Numbered from the stretch's first letter, positions 1 to 7,474 are shown. The stretch: 10,550 bases of DNA from Candidatus Aminicenantota bacterium (GCA_026393955.1 JAPKZE010000331.1:1-10550); one strand, 5' to 3'. Notes: a model not told the origin generated them from the sequence alone. Numbers and translations are program-made.

Positions 1-936
1 GGCAAGGGCGGCGTCATCTGCGACCCGCACGACCTCAGCCCCCGCGAGCAGGAACGGCTCTGCCGCGGCTGGATCCGGGTCATCGCCAAGGACGTCGGCA
101 ACCTCCGGGACGTTCCCGCTCCCGACGTCATGACCAGCCCCCAGCACATGCTCTGGATGCTCGACGAGTTCGAGGCCATCAACGGCGCCAAGTACCCCGG
201 CTTCATCACCGGCAAGCCCGTGGGCATGGGCGGCTCGCTCGGCCGGACCGAGGCCACCGGCTACGGCCTCATTTACACGGTCCGCGAGGCCCTCAAGGAA
301 TTGGGCCTCAAGCTCGAATCGACGGTCGCCTCCGTCCAGGGCTTCGGCAACGTCGCCCAGTACGCCATCCAGCTCTTCACCAAGCTCGGCGGCAAGGTCA
401 TCGCCGTGTCCTGCTGGGACCAGAACGACCAGGCCTCCTACACCTACCGGAAGAAGAGCGGCGTCAACCTGGAAGAGCTCTGGGCCATCACCGACCGCTT
501 CGGCGGCATCGACAAAGCCAAGGCCGAGTCCCTCGACTACGAGCGCCTGCCCGGCGACGCCTGGATCGAGCAGGACGTCGACATCCTCCTGCCCTGCGCC
601 CTGGAGAACCAGGTCAACGCCGACACCGCTAAGAAGATCGGGCCCAGGGTCAAGATCATCGCCGAGGGTGCCAACGGCCCGACGACGCCCGAGGCCGACG
701 CGGTCATCAAGGGCCGGGGCATCTTCATGATCCCCGACTTCCTGGCCAATGCCGGCGGGGTCACCTGCAGCTACTTCGAGCAGGTCCAGTGCAACATGAA
801 CTACTTCTGGACCAAGGAAGAGGTCCTGACCCGCCTCGACGAGAAGATGACCGCCGCCTTCAAGGCCGTCAGCGAGCTGGCCCGGACGCGCAAGCTCTAC
901 ATGCGCGACGCCGCCTACGTCATTTCGTGGGTCTGA
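1..936 (+). CDS. gdhA: Glutamate dehydrogenase (Glu/Leu/Phe/Val dehydrogenase family), 5' end cut off by the window
   Basis: This enzyme reversibly deaminates glutamate to 2-oxoglutarate with NAD(P) in the cytosol. The frame is open from base 1 and 311 residues are visible; family members run to roughly 410-450, so about 100 N-terminal residues are missing. Visible residue 2 is the lysine of the GKGG active-site motif. Asp42 in PAPD fits the catalytic aspartate. GFGNV (114-118) is the Rossmann dinucleotide-binding loop, and AEGANGPTTPEAD and the NAGGVTCSYFE segment (250-260) are typical of the family. Ser257 lies where glutamate-specific members have serine and leucine/phenylalanine dehydrogenases do not, which favours glutamate. 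One oddity: the protein ends AAYVISWV, whereas relatives usually continue with a helix of the type VxRVxxAxxxRGWV, so about 13-15 residues seem to be missing in frame. Cofactor preference cannot be told. It is followed by a hairpin terminator, so it is transcriptionally separate from the next gene. Confidence 0.93.
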   Translation, partial: GKGGVICDPHDLSPREQERLCRGWIRVIAKDVGNLRDVPAPDVMTSPQHMLWMLDEFEAINGAKYPGFITGKPVGMGGSLGRTEATGYGLIYTVREALKELGLKLESTVASVQGFGNVAQYAIQLFTKLGGKVIAVSCWDQNDQASYTYRKKSGVNLEELWAITDRFGGIDKAKAESLDYERLPGDAWIEQDVDILLPCALENQVNADTAKKIGPRVKIIAEGANGPTTPEADAVIKGRGIFMIPDFLANAGGVTCSYFEQVQCNMNYFWTKEEVLTRLDEKMTAAFKAVSELARTRKLYMRDAAYVISWV

Positions 937-960
937 CCGCTCCTTTCGTTGTGACGTCAG

Positions 961-994
961 CGCCCCGCCTCCCGAACGACCGGGGGGCGGGGCG
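961..994 (+). terminator. GC-rich hairpin, likely intrinsic terminator after the glutamate dehydrogenase gene
   Basis: Arms CGCCCCGCCTCCCG (961-974) and CGGGGGGCGGGGCG (981-994) pair over 14 bp with a single T-G wobble, around the 6-nt loop AACGAC. The stem begins 24 nt after the stop codon. It is followed by TTCTCG rather than a clean T-run, so termination efficiency is uncertain, but the position and stability fit a terminator in a very GC-rich genome. Nothing else is recognisable between bases 937 and 1052. Confidence 0.65.
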
Positions 995-1052
995 TTCTCG
1001 ATGATACGACGGGGCCGCGCGGGTCCCTCACCTCCGGAGGGACCGTGGCCGA

Positions 1053-1058
1053 GGAGGG
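1053..1058 (+). promoter_or_regulatory. Ribosome-binding site that decides the start of the GAF-PPDK_N gene
   Basis: GGAGGG at 1053-1058 lies 10 nt before ATG 1069. A second GGAGGG at 1036-1041 lies only 3 nt before an in-frame GTG at 1045, which is too close for efficient initiation. The ATG is therefore preferred. The GTG start would add eight residues (MAEEGRRD) and is not excluded. Confidence 0.5.
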
Positions 1059-1068
1059 ACGCCGCGAC

Positions 1069-4000
1069 ATGAGCAATCCGCGCACGCCGACGGCCGTCAG
1101 CACCCTGTTCTCCACCCTCCACGAACGGGCCAAGGAGCTCAGCTGCCTGTACCGCATCGAGGAGATCCTCAGCATCTACGACGTCCCCCTGGAGGACGTC
1201 TTCCGCCAGATCATCGAGGCCATGCCGCCGGGCTGGCAGTTCCCGGAGTGCTGCCAGGCCCAGATCACCTACGGGTCCGACACCTTCGAATCCCCCGACT
1301 TCGAGGAAACCCCCTACATCCACTGCGCCGATATCCGGGTCCAGGATACGTCGGTCGGCCGCCTCTGCGTGTCGTACAGGAAGCCGACCCCCGAGAGCGA
1401 CTGCGGCCCGTTCATGAAGGGCGAGATCAAGCTCATCCAGACGGTCGCCGAGCGCCTCGGCCATTTCATCCTCCACCAGCGCCTCAGGGGCATGTACGAG
1501 CAGATGAGCGACGACCGGCGCGAAACGGTCGGCGGAAAGCGGGGCTGGCGGATCGCCCTGGACCTCCTTCGCAACACCAATCCGAACCTGCTCATCCGGG
1601 TCTCGCGCAAGATGATGAACTACCTCGGCTGGCGCGGCGTCACCGAGGCCCGCGACCTCCTCCAGAAGTTCAGCGGCGGCCGCGGCACGGAAGCCCTCTT
1701 CGGCGACGCCAACCTGCCCCAGAGCCGCGAATCCATGGACCGCTTCTTCCAGCTGACCGAGGACACGTTCAGGATCGCCTCGGCCAACCTGACCGACGAC
1801 GACATCCTCGACCGCATCCAGCGCTGGATCAACGAGGACCGCTCGAGCTCGGCCGTCCAGAGCCTGGAGAACGTCTACGCCGACCTGGCCGAGGTCCTCG
1901 ACAGCATCCGCCGCATCCGGATCCTGGCCCCGGAAGGCATCCAGCTCCAGCGGTCGACGGCCAACAGCGTCCGCGTCGCCCTCATCCGGCGCTTCTTCAC
2001 CGAGCAGCTCGAGTTCATCAACGTGGCCAAGAAGTACGTCGACCTCGAGGATTTCTTCGACCTCATGGAGCGGATCATCTTCCCGCCGGGCAGCCACGGC
2101 AAGCTCGGCGGCAAGAGCGCCGGGCTGTTCCTGGCCACCCGGATCCTGAAGCAAGCCGGCCGCCGCAACAAGATCATCGGCACGGTCAAGAAGCCCAAGA
2201 CCTGGTACATCACGTCCGACGGCCTCATCGCCTTCACGACCCACAACAACCTCGACGACGTCATCGAGCAGAAGTACAAGGACATCGAGGTCATCCGCCA
2301 GGAGTACCCCCACCTCGTCCAGGTCTTCAAGAACTCGACCTTCCCGCCCGAGATCGTCAAGGGCCTGTCCGTGGCCCTGGACGACTTCGGCGAGGTCCCG
2401 CTCATCGTCCGGAGCTCGAGCCTCCTCGAGGACCGGCTGGGCACGGCCTTCGCCGGCAAGTACAAGAGCCTGTTCCTGGCCAACCAGGGCGACAAGCAGC
2501 AGCGCCTCGAGGCCCTGCTCGACGCCGTGGCCGAGGTCTACGCTTCGATCTTCAGCCCCGACCCGATCCAGTACCGGGCCGAGCGCGGCCTCCTCGACTT
2601 CTACGAGGAGATGGGCGTCATGATCCAGGAGGTCGTCGGCACCCGGGCCGGCAAGTACTTCTTCCCCGCCTACGCCGGCGTCGCCTTCAGCCGCAACGAG
2701 TTCCGCTGGTCGCCGCGGATCAAGCGGGAGGACGGCCTCCTCCGGCTCGTCCCCGGCCTGGGGACCCGGGCGGTCGACCGCGTCAGCGACGACTACCCCG
2801 TCCTCGTCGCCCCGAGCCAGCCGAACCTCCGGGTCAACGTCTCGACCGACGAGGCCGTCCGCTATTCGCCCAAGAAGATCGACGTCATCGACCTCGAGGA
2901 GAACCGCTTCGTCACCAAGGACATCCGCGAGCTGCTCGACGAGGTCGGGCACGAATACCCCGCCCTGACCAAGGTCTTCTCGATCTACCGGGACGGGCTC
3001 CTCCAGAGGCCCATGGGCCTGGCCACGGACCTGGCCAAGTCGGACGCCGTCGTCACCTTCGAGGGCCTCATCTCCGGGTCGCCGTTCATGCTCCAGCTCG
3101 AGGCCATCCTGAAGACCCTGTCCTCGGCGATGGGCGTCCCGGTCGACATCGAGTTCGCTTCGACGGGAACGGACTTCTACCTCCTCCAGTGCCGGCCGCA
3201 GAGCCAGGCCTCCGAGGACGTGGCCATGGAGATCCCGGCCAATCTCAAGGACGAGGCCGTCCTGTTCACGGCCCGGAAATACGTCTCGAACGGCCGCGTC
3301 GCCGACATCACCCACGTCGTCTACGTCGATCCCGACCGCTACGGCGGGCTGGCCGAATACGCCGACCTCGTCGCCGTCGGCGAGGCCGTGGGCAAGCTCA
3401 ACAAGCTCCTGCCGCGCCGCCAGTTCATCCTCATGGGCCCGGGCCGGTGGGGCAGCCGCGGCGACATCAAGCTCGGCGTCCGGGTCACCTACTCGGATAT
3501 CAACAACTCGTCCATGCTGGTCGAGATCGCCCGAAAGAAGGGCAACTACGTCCCCGACGTGTCCTTCGGGACCCACTTCTTCCAGGACCTCGTCGAGTCC
3601 GGCATCCGCTACCTGCCTCTCTACCCCGACGACGAAGGCGTGAAGTTCAACGAGCGCTTCCTCCTCGAGGCGCCGAACAAGCTGGCCGAGCACTGCCCCG
3701 AGTGCGCCGCGGTCACGGACGCCCTCCGGGTCATCGACATCCCGGACGTGACCGGGGGCAAGGTCCTGCGCGTGCTCATGAACGCCGACCGCGAGCTCGC
3801 CGTCGGTTTCTTCGCCCCGCCCGAGGCGGCCGTAAGGACCGCGTCCGCGACGGGGGCCGCCGCGCCGCGCGAGGACGACGACCAGGCCCGCTGGCGTCTG
3901 CGCATGGCCGAGCGGATCGCCTTCCACAGCGGCGCCCAGAAATGGGGCGTCCGGGGCGTCTATATCGTCGACCCGAGCGACGGCGGCGAAGCCGGCCCGG

Positions 4001-4257
4001 CCGACCCCATCCGGCTCATCGTCCATTTCCTGGGCGGCGGGCGACAGCGCAAGGAGCTCGAGACCTGGCTCCAAGGCTGGAGCCTGTCGCTCGCCGAGAT
4101 GAACTACTTCCGGACGGGCTTCCACTCGGACGGCCTGCTCGACGTCCATTACCTGACCGACGAGAAGATCCGCGGCGAGCGGGACGTCGCCGCCCGCATC
4201 CACGTCGGGTCGGACGCCGTCAGGGAGCTGCCCATCGGCACCAAGGCTTCTCGATAG
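1069..4257 (+). CDS. GAF domain / PPDK_N (PEP-pyruvate-binding, ATP-grasp-like) fusion protein of unknown function
   Basis: This is a large soluble protein of 1062 residues with no signal peptide or membrane segment. Residues about 13-140 resemble GAF-type sensor domains found at the N-terminus of some histidine kinases (ERAKELSCLYRIEEIL at the start, ERLGHFI at the end). A mostly helical region follows (about 150-340). PPDK_N hallmarks come next: GGKSAG with Lys349, VRSSSLLED (447-455), PGLGTR (562-567), and the closing LQCRPQS (706-712). These build the ATP-binding half of pyruvate phosphate dikinase or PEP synthase. The swivelling phosphohistidine domain (a TSHAA-type motif) and the PEP/pyruvate TIM barrel are not seen. 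Instead there is a segment with GPGRWGSRGD (790-799) and GTHFFQDL, a charged Ala-rich linker (about 920-944), and a C-terminal domain (945-1062) with GWSLSLAEMNYFRTG. It is therefore not a normal dikinase; an ATP-dependent phosphotransfer or regulatory role is inference. It is the first gene of the operon, 12 nt before the next gene. The family (PEP/pyruvate-binding domain protein) is recognised with good confidence; the function is unknown. Confidence 0.88.
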   Translation: MSNPRTPTAVSTLFSTLHERAKELSCLYRIEEILSIYDVPLEDVFRQIIEAMPPGWQFPECCQAQITYGSDTFESPDFEETPYIHCADIRVQDTSVGRLCVSYRKPTPESDCGPFMKGEIKLIQTVAERLGHFILHQRLRGMYEQMSDDRRETVGGKRGWRIALDLLRNTNPNLLIRVSRKMMNYLGWRGVTEARDLLQKFSGGRGTEALFGDANLPQSRESMDRFFQLTEDTFRIASANLTDDDILDRIQRWINEDRSSSAVQSLENVYADLAEVLDSIRRIRILAPEGIQLQRSTANSVRVALIRRFFTEQLEFINVAKKYVDLEDFFDLMERIIFPPGSHGKLGGKSAGLFLATRILKQAGRRNKIIGTVKKPKTWYITSDGLIAFTTHNNLDDVIEQKYKDIEVIRQEYPHLVQVFKNSTFPPEIVKGLSVALDDFGEVPLIVRSSSLLEDRLGTAFAGKYKSLFLANQGDKQQRLEALLDAVAEVYASIFSPDPIQYRAERGLLDFYEEMGVMIQEVVGTRAGKYFFPAYAGVAFSRNEFRWSPRIKREDGLLRLVPGLGTRAVDRVSDDYPVLVAPSQPNLRVNVSTDEAVRYSPKKIDVIDLEENRFVTKDIRELLDEVGHEYPALTKVFSIYRDGLLQRPMGLATDLAKSDAVVTFEGLISGSPFMLQLEAILKTLSSAMGVPVDIEFASTGTDFYLLQCRPQSQASEDVAMEIPANLKDEAVLFTARKYVSNGRVADITHVVYVDPDRYGGLAEYADLVAVGEAVGKLNKLLPRRQFILMGPGRWGSRGDIKLGVRVTYSDINNSSMLVEIARKKGNYVPDVSFGTHFFQDLVESGIRYLPLYPDDEGVKFNERFLLEAPNKLAEHCPECAAVTDALRVIDIPDVTGGKVLRVLMNADRELAVGFFAPPEAAVRTASATGAAAPREDDDQARWRLRMAERIAFHSGAQKWGVRGVYIVDPSDGGEAGPADPIRLIVHFLGGGRQRKELETWLQGWSLSLAEMNYFRTGFHSDGLLDVHYLTDEKIRGERDVAARIHVGSDAVRELPIGTKASR

Positions 4258-4269
4258 GTTCCGTGCGAT

Positions 4270-5226
4270 ATGGCCCGAGTCCAACCGCCGGCCGTCCCCC
4301 GCTTCGCCCACGAAGCCATGGCCACGACGTTCGAGATCTTCATCGCGGGAAAAGAGGAAGCCTACGCGCGCCAGGCCGCCCGGGCGGCCTTCGACGAGAT
4401 CGACCGCCTCGAAAGGCTCTTCAGCCGTTTCGACCCCTCGAGCGAGACGAGCCGCATCGGACGCCTCCCGCCCGGCGGCACGCTCCGCGTCGGCCTCGAG
4501 ACGGCCGAGGTCCTGGGGCTCTCGGCCTTCATCCAGTCCGAGACGGGCGGCGCCTTCGACGCCAATTACCTCGGGACGGGCCGGACGTCCGGCCGCCGGA
4601 CCCGATCCCTCCCCCGGCCGCTGACGGCGCTCCTTCGGATCGATACGGACGGCCGCGGCTTCGAGGTCACCCGCCTCCGGCCGACGGGACGGGCGGCCGC
4701 ACCGCTCCTCGACCTCGACCTCGGGGCGGTGGGCAAGGGCTACGCCCTCGACGCCGCCCTGACCGTGCTCCGTGATTGGGAGATCGGGAATGTCCTCCTC
4801 CACGCCGGGACGAGCACGGCCCTGGCCGAAGGTCCGGGTCCGCCGGGACCCGGCCAGGGACGGGGTTGGCCCGTCGGCGCAGGGGCGGGCCCGGACGGGA
4901 CGGCGGGGCCCGGCCGCGTCCTCCTGCTCAAGCGCGCCCTGAGCGGCTCGGGGACCGAGGTCAAGGGGGCGCACATCGTCGACCCGCGAACCGGCCGGCC
5001 CGCCGCCGGGCACGCCGCGGCCTGGGCCTCCCACCCGTCCGCGGCCGCCTCGGACGCCCTGTCGACGGCCTTCATGGTCCTGTCGACCGAGGAGGTCGCG
5101 GATTTCAGCCGCCGGCATCCCGTCGTCTGGGCCCTCGTGAAAACCGGGCCCGAAACGTGTAGAATATTCAACGCAGGCTCGGTCCCGGGAGAAAGGGCCG
5201 CGGCCGCAAGGAGACGATCACGATGA
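4270..5226 (+). CDS. apbE: ApbE-like FAD:protein FMN transferase, apparently cytoplasmic
   Basis: ApbE enzymes attach FMN from FAD covalently to threonine of flavoproteins such as NqrB/NqrC or RnfG/RnfD subunits. The 318 residues carry the family landmarks in order: HEAMATTFEI (14-23), EIDRLERLFSRFD, DLGAVGKGYALD (150-161) with Lys156, HIVDPRTG (236-243), and SDALSTAF (261-268), whose Asp262 and Thr266 match the metal-binding D-x-x-x-T. Two features are unusual. There is no signal peptide or lipobox, although many ApbE proteins are periplasmic lipoproteins. The usual NAGGD-like segment reads HAGTST (178-183), and it is followed by a Gly/Pro-rich stretch around 186-210. The start at 4270 has only a weak upstream GGTT, but the conserved HEAMATTF begins 14 residues in, so it cannot start much later. 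The gene follows the GAF-PPDK_N gene by 12 nt and overlaps the next gene by ATGA. No flavoprotein target is visible in the window. Confidence 0.87.
   Translation: MARVQPPAVPRFAHEAMATTFEIFIAGKEEAYARQAARAAFDEIDRLERLFSRFDPSSETSRIGRLPPGGTLRVGLETAEVLGLSAFIQSETGGAFDANYLGTGRTSGRRTRSLPRPLTALLRIDTDGRGFEVTRLRPTGRAAAPLLDLDLGAVGKGYALDAALTVLRDWEIGNVLLHAGTSTALAEGPGPPGPGQGRGWPVGAGAGPDGTAGPGRVLLLKRALSGSGTEVKGAHIVDPRTGRPAAGHAAAWASHPSAAASDALSTAFMVLSTEEVADFSRRHPVVWALVKTGPETCRIFNAGSVPGERAAAARRRSR
5137..5165 (+). promoter_or_regulatory. Candidate internal sigma-70-type promoter for the discoidin and Agl23 genes
   Basis: GTGAAA (5137-5142, 4 of 6 matches to TTGACA), a 17-nt spacer, then TAGAAT (5160-5165, 5 of 6 matches to TATAAT) lie in a local AT-rich patch inside the last codons of the apbE-like gene. 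The predicted transcript would begin near 5172, about 50 nt before ATG 5223. The hexamers and spacing are good for so GC-rich a region, but this is pattern matching only, and the bases also code for protein. Confidence 0.3.
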
Positions 5227-5900
5227 AGACGCTCGCCGGTTCGCTCGCCCTGCTCGTCCTCGGCCTGGCCGTGCTGGCCCCCGCGGCCGCCGCCCAGGAC
5301 CCGGGCAAGGAGGTCCTGCAGATCCAGCTGCCCAAGCCGATGTTCGTCGGCACGCCCAAGAACATCCGCACGCCCAACCTCGAGACGGTCACCGGCCGTC
5401 CCCGCGGGCCGTTCATGGTCCCGGCCGGCACGACGCTCCTTTCGGCCGGCAAGCCGGTCTCGGCCAGCGACAAGGAGCCCGTCATCGGCGAGATCGCCTT
5501 CGTCACGGACGGCAAGAAGTCCGGCGAGGACGGCTACTACGTCGAATTCGGGCCCATGCTCCAGTGGGTCCAGATCGACCTCGGCAAGTCCCAGGACCTG
5601 CAGGCCATCGTCTGCTGGCACTACCACAGCCAGGCCCGGGTCTACCGGGACGTCATCGTCCAAGTGTCCGACGACAAGGACTTCATCAGCGGCGTGACGA
5701 CCGTCTTCAACAACGACCACGACAACACCGCCGGCCTCGGCGCGGGCAGGGACAAGGAGTACATCGAGACGTTCGACGGCAAGCTCTTCGATCCCAAGGG
5801 CGTCAAGGCCCGCTACGTCCGGCTCACCAGCGCCGGCAACACCTCCACCGACATGAACCACTACGTGGAGGTCGAGGTCTACGGCCTCCCGGCCAAATGA
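5223..5900 (+). CDS. Exported discoidin-like (F5/8 type C, galactose-binding-fold) protein
   Basis: This protein of 225 residues has a clear signal peptide (Lys2, hydrophobic residues 4-19, likely cleavage after Ala24 before QDPGKE), so the mature protein is extracytoplasmic. Residues about 75-223 look like a discoidin/F5-8C beta-sandwich: an ...AFVTDG strand, WVQIDLGK (115-122), a strand with VIVQVSDDKDF, ARYVRLTS (196-203), and the final VEVEVYGL. This fold usually binds carbohydrate or other surface ligands; no catalytic residues are evident. AAGGAG at 5208-5213 sits 9 nt before the ATG. The start codon overlaps the stop of the apbE-like gene, and its own stop overlaps the next start, both as ATGA, so translation is probably coupled. 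Its place in front of a membrane glycosyltransferase suggests a role with surface glycans, but this is inference and the ligand is unknown. Confidence 0.82.
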   Translation: MKTLAGSLALLVLGLAVLAPAAAAQDPGKEVLQIQLPKPMFVGTPKNIRTPNLETVTGRPRGPFMVPAGTTLLSAGKPVSASDKEPVIGEIAFVTDGKKSGEDGYYVEFGPMLQWVQIDLGKSQDLQAIVCWHYHSQARVYRDVIVQVSDDKDFISGVTTVFNNDHDNTAGLGAGRDKEYIETFDGKLFDPKGVKARYVRLTSAGNTSTDMNHYVEVEVYGLPAK

Positions 5901-7471
5901 CGAAAACAGCCTTCCGGGCGCTTTTTCTCTGCGCCGTCGCCGGCGCCCTCGCCTTCCGGACCGTCCGCCTCGACCTCCGGCCCATGCACGCCGACGAGGC
6001 CAACCAGGCGGTCAAGTTCGGCGATCTGCTCGAACGCGGCGACTACCGCTTCGACCCGAAGGACCATCACGGCCCCACCCTCTATTACTTGACCCTGCCG
6101 GCGGCCCGGGCGGCCGGCGCGACGACCCTGGCCGGACTCGACGAGAGGATCCTCCGGCTCGTCCCGGCCTTGTTCGGCGCGGCCCTCCTCGTCGTCTTTC
6201 TGCTCTTTTCCGGCGGGCTGTCGAAGGAGGCGACCCTGGCCGCAGCCGCGCTGGCCGCCGTCTCTCCGGCCCTGACCTACTACAGCCGCTTCTACATCCA
6301 GGAGACGCTGCTCGTCGTCTTCCTGGCGGCCCTGCTGGGCGCCGGCTGGAGGTACACCCGGCGGCGCTCCCTCCTGTGGGCCCTCGGCGCGGGCGTCGCG
6401 GCCGGCCTGATGTTCGCCACCAAGGAGACGAGCCTCATCCTCTTCGCCGGCCTGGCGGCGGCCTTCATGGCCGTTTCGCTCATCGAAAGCGTCCGGACCC
6501 GCCGCCGCGGGGTGGTCACGGCCGGAGACGCCTGGGTCTGGCGGGATACGCGGACCAAGCTTCCGTCCGGCCTCCACGCCGCCGCCTTCCTCGCGGCCGG
6601 GGCGGCCGTCGCCGCGCTCTTCTATACTTCGTTCTTCCGCAACCCCGGGGGATTGGCGGACGTCCTCCAGGCCATCGGCGCGTCGTTCGCCCGGGCCGGG
6701 CACCCCGGCGTCCACGCCCACCCCTGGTCCACCTATTTCCAGATCCTGTCCTATTCCAAGACGGCCGGCGGCCCCGTCTGGAGCGAGGCCTTCCTGCTTT
6801 TCCTCGCCACGGCCGGCGGCATCGCGGCCCTGGGGCACGACGCGGGCCGGGACGGCAACCCGCGCTTTCTGCGCTTCATCCTCTTTTTCACCGTGGTCAC
6901 TGCCGCCGTCTACAGCCTCATCCCCTACAAGACGCCCTGGAACCTGCTCCCCTTTTACCTCGGCCTGGTCATCCTGGCCGGCAACGGCGTCGCCCTGCTG
7001 CTGAGGATCAGCCGGTTCAAGCTGATCAAGGTCCTCGTCCTGGCCGTCCTCGTGCCGGGCTTCGCCGACCTGGCCCTCCAGGCCTATCGGGCGAATTTCG
7101 TCTACGCCGCGGACCCCGCCAATCCTTATGTCTACGCCCAGACCGGCCCGGACCTCCTCAGACTGGTCGCCGCGGTGGAGAACGCCGCCGCGGCCGCGCC
7201 GGAGAAGAGGGACATGCTCGTCGAGGTCGTCGCCCCGCCCGAAGAGACCTGGCCTCTGCCGTGGTATCTTCGCAAGTTCCGGCAGGTGGGCTATTGGACG
7301 GACGCGGCCTCGGCGCACCGTGACATCGGCGCCGCCCGGGCCGGCGCGGTCATCGCCTCGGCGGCCTTCGCCGACGCGGTCGCCGAGGAGCTGGGCGACG
7401 GCTACGTCCAGACCTTCTACGGCCTCCGGCCGGAGGTCGTGCTGTCGCTGTTCGTCCGCAGTCCGCGCTAA
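5897..7471 (+). CDS. Agl23-like / TIGR03663 family integral membrane glycosyltransferase (GT39-like, GT-C fold)
   Basis: This is a multi-pass membrane protein of 524 residues. Proteins of this family are related to dolichyl-phosphate-mannose protein mannosyltransferases and are thought to use lipid-linked sugars on the outer face of the membrane. I count about 11 hydrophobic segments, the first at residues 5-22, then clusters at about 85-197, 227-247 and 280-400, with a soluble tail of roughly 115 residues. Diagnostic motifs are MHADEA (30-35) in the first external loop, where GT-C enzymes keep an acidic catalytic residue; HHGPTLYY (57-64); YSRFYIQET (129-137); YKTPW (344-348); YVYAQT (411-416); and WPLPWYLR (452-459). 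The start at 5897 gives a 4-nt ATGA overlap with the discoidin gene. The frame is open further upstream, but that stretch would code through the discoidin gene and is not used. Acceptor and donor cannot be told. It is the last gene of the operon. Confidence 0.88.
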   Translation: MTKTAFRALFLCAVAGALAFRTVRLDLRPMHADEANQAVKFGDLLERGDYRFDPKDHHGPTLYYLTLPAARAAGATTLAGLDERILRLVPALFGAALLVVFLLFSGGLSKEATLAAAALAAVSPALTYYSRFYIQETLLVVFLAALLGAGWRYTRRRSLLWALGAGVAAGLMFATKETSLILFAGLAAAFMAVSLIESVRTRRRGVVTAGDAWVWRDTRTKLPSGLHAAAFLAAGAAVAALFYTSFFRNPGGLADVLQAIGASFARAGHPGVHAHPWSTYFQILSYSKTAGGPVWSEAFLLFLATAGGIAALGHDAGRDGNPRFLRFILFFTVVTAAVYSLIPYKTPWNLLPFYLGLVILAGNGVALLLRISRFKLIKVLVLAVLVPGFADLALQAYRANFVYAADPANPYVYAQTGPDLLRLVAAVENAAAAAPEKRDMLVEVVAPPEETWPLPWYLRKFRQVGYWTDAASAHRDIGAARAGAVIASAAFADAVAEELGDGYVQTFYGLRPEVVLSLFVRSPR

Positions 7472-7474
7472 GGC

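Noticed and set aside
937..1068. Promoter for the GAF-PPDK_N operon in the gap after the terminator
   Set aside because: A promoter is expected here, but I could not find a -35/-10 pair with acceptable spacing; TTGTGA near 949 would have the hairpin as its spacer.
1248..4775. Very long + strand open frame (1175 codons) over the GAF-PPDK_N gene
   Set aside because: Its product is dominated by Arg, Pro and Gly, has no domain motifs, and overlaps two well-supported genes; it is open because stop codons are rare at this GC content.
4740..5861. 373-codon minus-strand open frame opposite the apbE-like and discoidin genes
   Set aside because: Val/Asp/Gly-rich shadow of two real genes with signal peptide, domain motifs and ATGA coupling.
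5564..5896. Upstream extension of the Agl23-like frame to give a 635-residue protein
   Set aside because: The added 111 residues are Arg/Pro-rich shadow of the discoidin gene; MTKTAFRALFLC at 5897 starts the first membrane segment and gives an ATGA junction.
5879..7318. 479-codon minus-strand open frame opposite the Agl23-like gene
   Set aside because: Low-complexity Gly/Glu/Arg product without motifs; the opposite frame encodes a membrane protein with several family motifs.
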